Part shown: positions 6,892 through 8,448 of the stretch, one piece after another
Numbering within the stretch: position 1 is the stretch's first letter
Layout: each line of letters opens with the position of its first letter
Assembly: GCA_032251315.1 (NCBI GenBank)
Contig: JAVVEE010000087.1
Location: 1 to 8,448, forward strand
Direction of reading: 5' to 3'
Source: LH-M37 sp032251315
GTDB lineage: Bacteria > Pseudomonadota > Gammaproteobacteria > SZUA-229
DNA length: 8,448 nt
Program-made: the position numbers and the translations under genes
Notes under the pieces: model-generated
Database searches by the model: none
What the model saw: the letters and a program-made list of their open reading frames with translations, nothing else
Told to the model about the DNA's origin: nothing

Positions 6892-6990
6892 AGTCTCCGG
6901 AGCGTGGGAACGATGGTATCTGTGGACTGTAAAGTAAGTTGGTAGTTAAAAGCGTTAGGTTTCTGGCAGAATTTTCAGCTTTTAAGATTT

Positions 6991-7030
6991 GCCCCCTCTC
7001 CTTTTGGGAGAGGGCTGGGGTGAGGGGCTT
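6991..7030. repeat. Dispersed intergenic repeat with CCCTCTCC hairpin
   Basis: CCCTCTCC (6994-7001) pairs perfectly with GGAGAGGG (7007-7014) across a five-base loop, followed by CTGGGGTGAGGGGCTTTT on the plus strand. This is the familiar 'cctcaccccagccctctccc' repeat seen between genes in many bacteria. Translated, it gives the spurious LTPALSQKERG peptide often mis-annotated as a gene. On the plus strand the later TTTT could support termination, but no plus-strand gene precedes it. Confidence 0.65.
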
Positions 7031-7040
7031 TTGATGTGAC

Positions 7041-7071
7041 ACGCATGCGTCCGATTACGCTGCGCTAATCG
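7041..7071. repeat. Two adjacent palindromes downstream of purT
   Basis: ACGCATGCGT (7041-7050) is a perfect ten-base palindrome. Beside it, CGATTA (7052-7057) and TAATCG (7066-7071) flank an interrupted GC core. On the minus strand this reads as the 'GATTAGCGCAGCGTAATC' intergenic repeat common in proteobacteria. It starts 12 bases after the purT stop, so it would lie in the purT mRNA tail. No T-run follows, so it is a 3' stabilising or dispersed element more likely than a classical terminator. Confidence 0.55.
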
Positions 7072-7082
7072 AACCTACGCTG

Positions 7083-8264
7083 CTAAAGCCGTACTTCCAC
7101 CTGCTCCGAGGCGGTTTTTGCTTTTGCCAGGGCCTGCTCCACGCTTTCCGCTCTGGCCAGCACCACGCCCATGCGGCGGCGGCCGGTGACTTCGGGTTTA
7201 CCGAACAGGCGCAATTGTGTATCGGGCTGCGCCAATACTGCTTGCAGGTTGTCGAAGACCGGCTCGGTTGATTCACCTTCCACCAGAATGACGCTGGACG
7301 CGGATGGACCGTGAAAATGGATGTTGGGAATGGGCAGACCCAGAATTGCCCGGGCATGCAGGGCAAACTGGGACAGATCCTGCGAGATCATGGTGACCAT
7401 GCCGGTATCGTGTGGCCGGGGTGAAACTTCGCTGAAAATGACTTCATCGTCTTTGATAAACAGCTCTACTCCGAAAATTCCGCGACCGCCGAGGGCGTCG
7501 GTGACTTTTTTGGCGATGTCACGCGCCGTCTCCAGCGCTTGCTGGCTCATCGCCTGCGGCTGCCAGGACTGGCGGTAATCACCGTCTATCTGCACATGCC
7601 CGATCGGCTCGCAAAAACCGGTGCCGCCTGCATGCCTGACGGTGAGCTGGGTGATTTCATAATCAAAATCAACAAAACCTTCGATGATGACCTTGCCTGC
7701 CCCGCTACGCCCGCCCGCCTGGGCATAACCCCAGGCGGTGTCGATGTCTGACGATTGCCTGATGGTGCTCTGGCCTTTGCCGGAGGAGCTCATAATCGGC
7801 TTCACCACGCAGGGCAAGCCGATTTCGCTGATAGCCTGTTCGAATTCGGCACGGGTGGCAGCAAAGCGATAGGGCGAGGTTTTGATGCCCAGCTCTTCAG
7901 CCACCAGTCGCCGGATGCCTTCGCGGTTCATGGTCAGATGCGCGGCGCGTGCGCTGGGGATGACGCTGAAACCCTCGGCTTCAAGCGCCAGCAGCGTATC
8001 GGTGGAGATGGCTTCGATCTCCGGCACGATGTAATCCGGCTTTTCGGCATCAATCACCGCGCGTAAGGCATCGCCATCGAGCATGTTGATAACGTGGCTG
8101 CGATGCGCCACCTGCATGGCCGGGCTGTTTTCGTAGCGATCGACCACTATGACTTCAACGCCCAGACGTTGCAGCTCTATGACAACTTCTTTGCCCAGCT
8201 CACCACCACCGCAGAAGAGTATTCGCATGGCTGTCGCCGATAAGGGTGTTCCTATTTGCACCAT
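7083..8264 (-). CDS. purT: Formate-dependent phosphoribosylglycinamide formyltransferase (GAR transformylase 2)
   Basis: Cytoplasmic ATP-grasp enzyme of purine biosynthesis: joins formate to GAR using ATP, giving formyl-GAR. It is the folate-independent alternative to PurN. The 393 residues match E. coli PurT (392) along the whole length. GAR-binding Glu22 (GGGELGKE) and Glu82 (PEIEAI), ATP-site Arg114 and Lys155, the phosphate loop SSSGKGQ (159-165), Glu195, Glu203, and metal-binding Glu267 and Glu279 fall at the same numbers as in E. coli, as does Asp286 (SPRPHDTGMV). Lys356 and Arg363-364 shift by one. The N-terminal pre-ATP-grasp fold is residues 1-115, the ATP-grasp core about 115-310, and the C-terminal domain the rest. 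The ATG start gives an E. coli-like N-terminus (MVQIGTPL versus MTLLGTAL), and AGG lies nine bases upstream. It stands alone with no partner gene nearby; I see no clear PurR operator upstream. Confidence 0.96.
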   Translation of the reverse strand: MVQIGTPLSATAMRILFCGGGELGKEVVIELQRLGVEVIVVDRYENSPAMQVAHRSHVINMLDGDALRAVIDAEKPDYIVPEIEAISTDTLLALEAEGFSVIPSARAAHLTMNREGIRRLVAEELGIKTSPYRFAATRAEFEQAISEIGLPCVVKPIMSSSGKGQSTIRQSSDIDTAWGYAQAGGRSGAGKVIIEGFVDFDYEITQLTVRHAGGTGFCEPIGHVQIDGDYRQSWQPQAMSQQALETARDIAKKVTDALGGRGIFGVELFIKDDEVIFSEVSPRPHDTGMVTMISQDLSQFALHARAILGLPIPNIHFHGPSASSVILVEGESTEPVFDNLQAVLAQPDTQLRLFGKPEVTGRRRMGVVLARAESVEQALAKAKTASEQVEVRL

Positions 8265-8419
8265 AAGTACTGACCTATCCGTTCACAATTTTTGAGGGCT
8301 GATTCTAACCTGAATGTTTCATGAGTTATGCATGCTCTCGTTTAATCTTTGATTCTATAGAAATAGAAGCACATATACTAACAAAACGCATGGAAAGGAT
8401 ACCCTTCAATCAAGACCGT

Positions 8420-8439
8420 CAGCAGCAGGGATGCTGCTG
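8420..8439. repeat. Strong hairpin repeat at the window edge
   Basis: CAGCAGCA (8420-8427) and TGCTGCTG (8432-8439) pair perfectly around a GGGA loop, followed by CCGAGCGTA to the end of the window. This looks like the first part of a dispersed gammaproteobacterial repeat (hairpin then GAGCCTACAGGGACG-like sequence), cut by the window edge; the match is from memory. The 155 bases between it and purT (8265-8419) hold no gene and no promoter I can place with confidence. Confidence 0.5.
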
Positions 8440-8448
8440 CCGAGCGTA

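Larger units (their letters stand above)
6636..6914. mobile_element. 279-base segment bounded by 35-base imperfect inverted repeats
   Basis: Bases 6636-6670 and the reverse complement of 6880-6914 align without gaps at 27 of 35 positions, sharing ATCGTT, CCACGCT, GAGACTGTG and a terminal TTC. The right copy overlaps the coding frame of the transposase remnant. The segment also holds two internal hairpins (6671-6705, 6743-6775). This is the shape of a small non-autonomous or decayed insertion element. The arms also resemble the 'CGTTCCCACGCTCC' palindromic repeats of gammaproteobacteria, so two independent copies in opposite orientation are the alternative. No target-site duplication is evident. 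Confidence 0.4.

Noticed and set aside
6857..7042. 61-codon minus-strand frame containing LTPALSQKERG
   Set aside because: The peptide is the translation of a well-known dispersed intergenic repeat (6991-7030) and continues in a different frame across the transposase remnant and palindromic repeat. Not a gene.
6480..7082. CRISPR array, tRNA or structured RNA in the repeat-rich gap
   Set aside because: The repeats differ from one another in sequence and spacing, no regular repeat-spacer pattern exists, and no cloverleaf or known riboswitch core was found by eye.
8391..8448. Plus-strand ATG opening a frame to the window edge (MERIPFNQD then QQQ and CCC)
   Set aside because: The Gln and Cys runs are simply the CAGCAGCA/TGCTGCTG hairpin translated. 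There is no ribosome site and the frame is too short to judge.

Overview
The window is bacterial chromosomal DNA, most likely from a gammaproteobacterium. The evidence is a PurT protein that aligns almost residue by residue with the E. coli enzyme, a CusCBA-type copper/silver efflux operon, and several palindromic intergenic repeats of kinds I associate with gammaproteobacterial genomes. The genus cannot be fixed from this sequence. All genes I can support lie on the minus strand, so the biological reading order runs from high to low coordinates.

Layout in reading order. At 8264-7083 lies purT, a formate-dependent purine biosynthesis gene that is complete and unremarkable. Its upstream side (8265-8448) ends in a strong hairpin repeat at the window edge. 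Between purT and the metal operon (7082-6444, about 640 bases) there is no intact gene. This stretch holds at least four different repeat types, a 279-base segment bounded by 35-base imperfect inverted repeats, and, inside that segment, the C-terminal remnant of a transposase gene. It looks like a graveyard of small mobile DNA.

From 6443 to 330 runs a four-gene metal-resistance cluster. The first gene encodes a 129-residue secreted Cys/His/Met-rich protein resembling CopL, the small protein encoded upstream of copper-resistance genes in Xanthomonas. After 77 bases containing a weak hairpin and T-run come an outer-membrane channel (CusC/TolC family), a periplasmic adaptor (CusB) and an inner-membrane RND pump (CusA). 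The last three genes overlap by ATGA at both junctions and are surely co-translated. CusA and CusB keep the methionines that bind Cu(I)/Ag(I) in the E. coli proteins, so the pump is best read as a monovalent copper/silver exporter, not a Zn/Co/Cd exporter. No CusF, CusR/CusS or other regulator is in the window.

The left edge (1-329) has no convincing gene. Its first 60 bases carry a repeated motif reminiscent of the ends of IS21-type elements. The efflux operon is thus flanked on both sides by possible traces of mobile DNA, which suggests, without proving, that it was acquired or moved. The most interesting candidate for something under-described is the CopL-like leader gene together with the hairpin separating it from cusC. 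Another point worth checking is an RND pump whose expected TM-region proton-relay lysine appears to be isoleucine.
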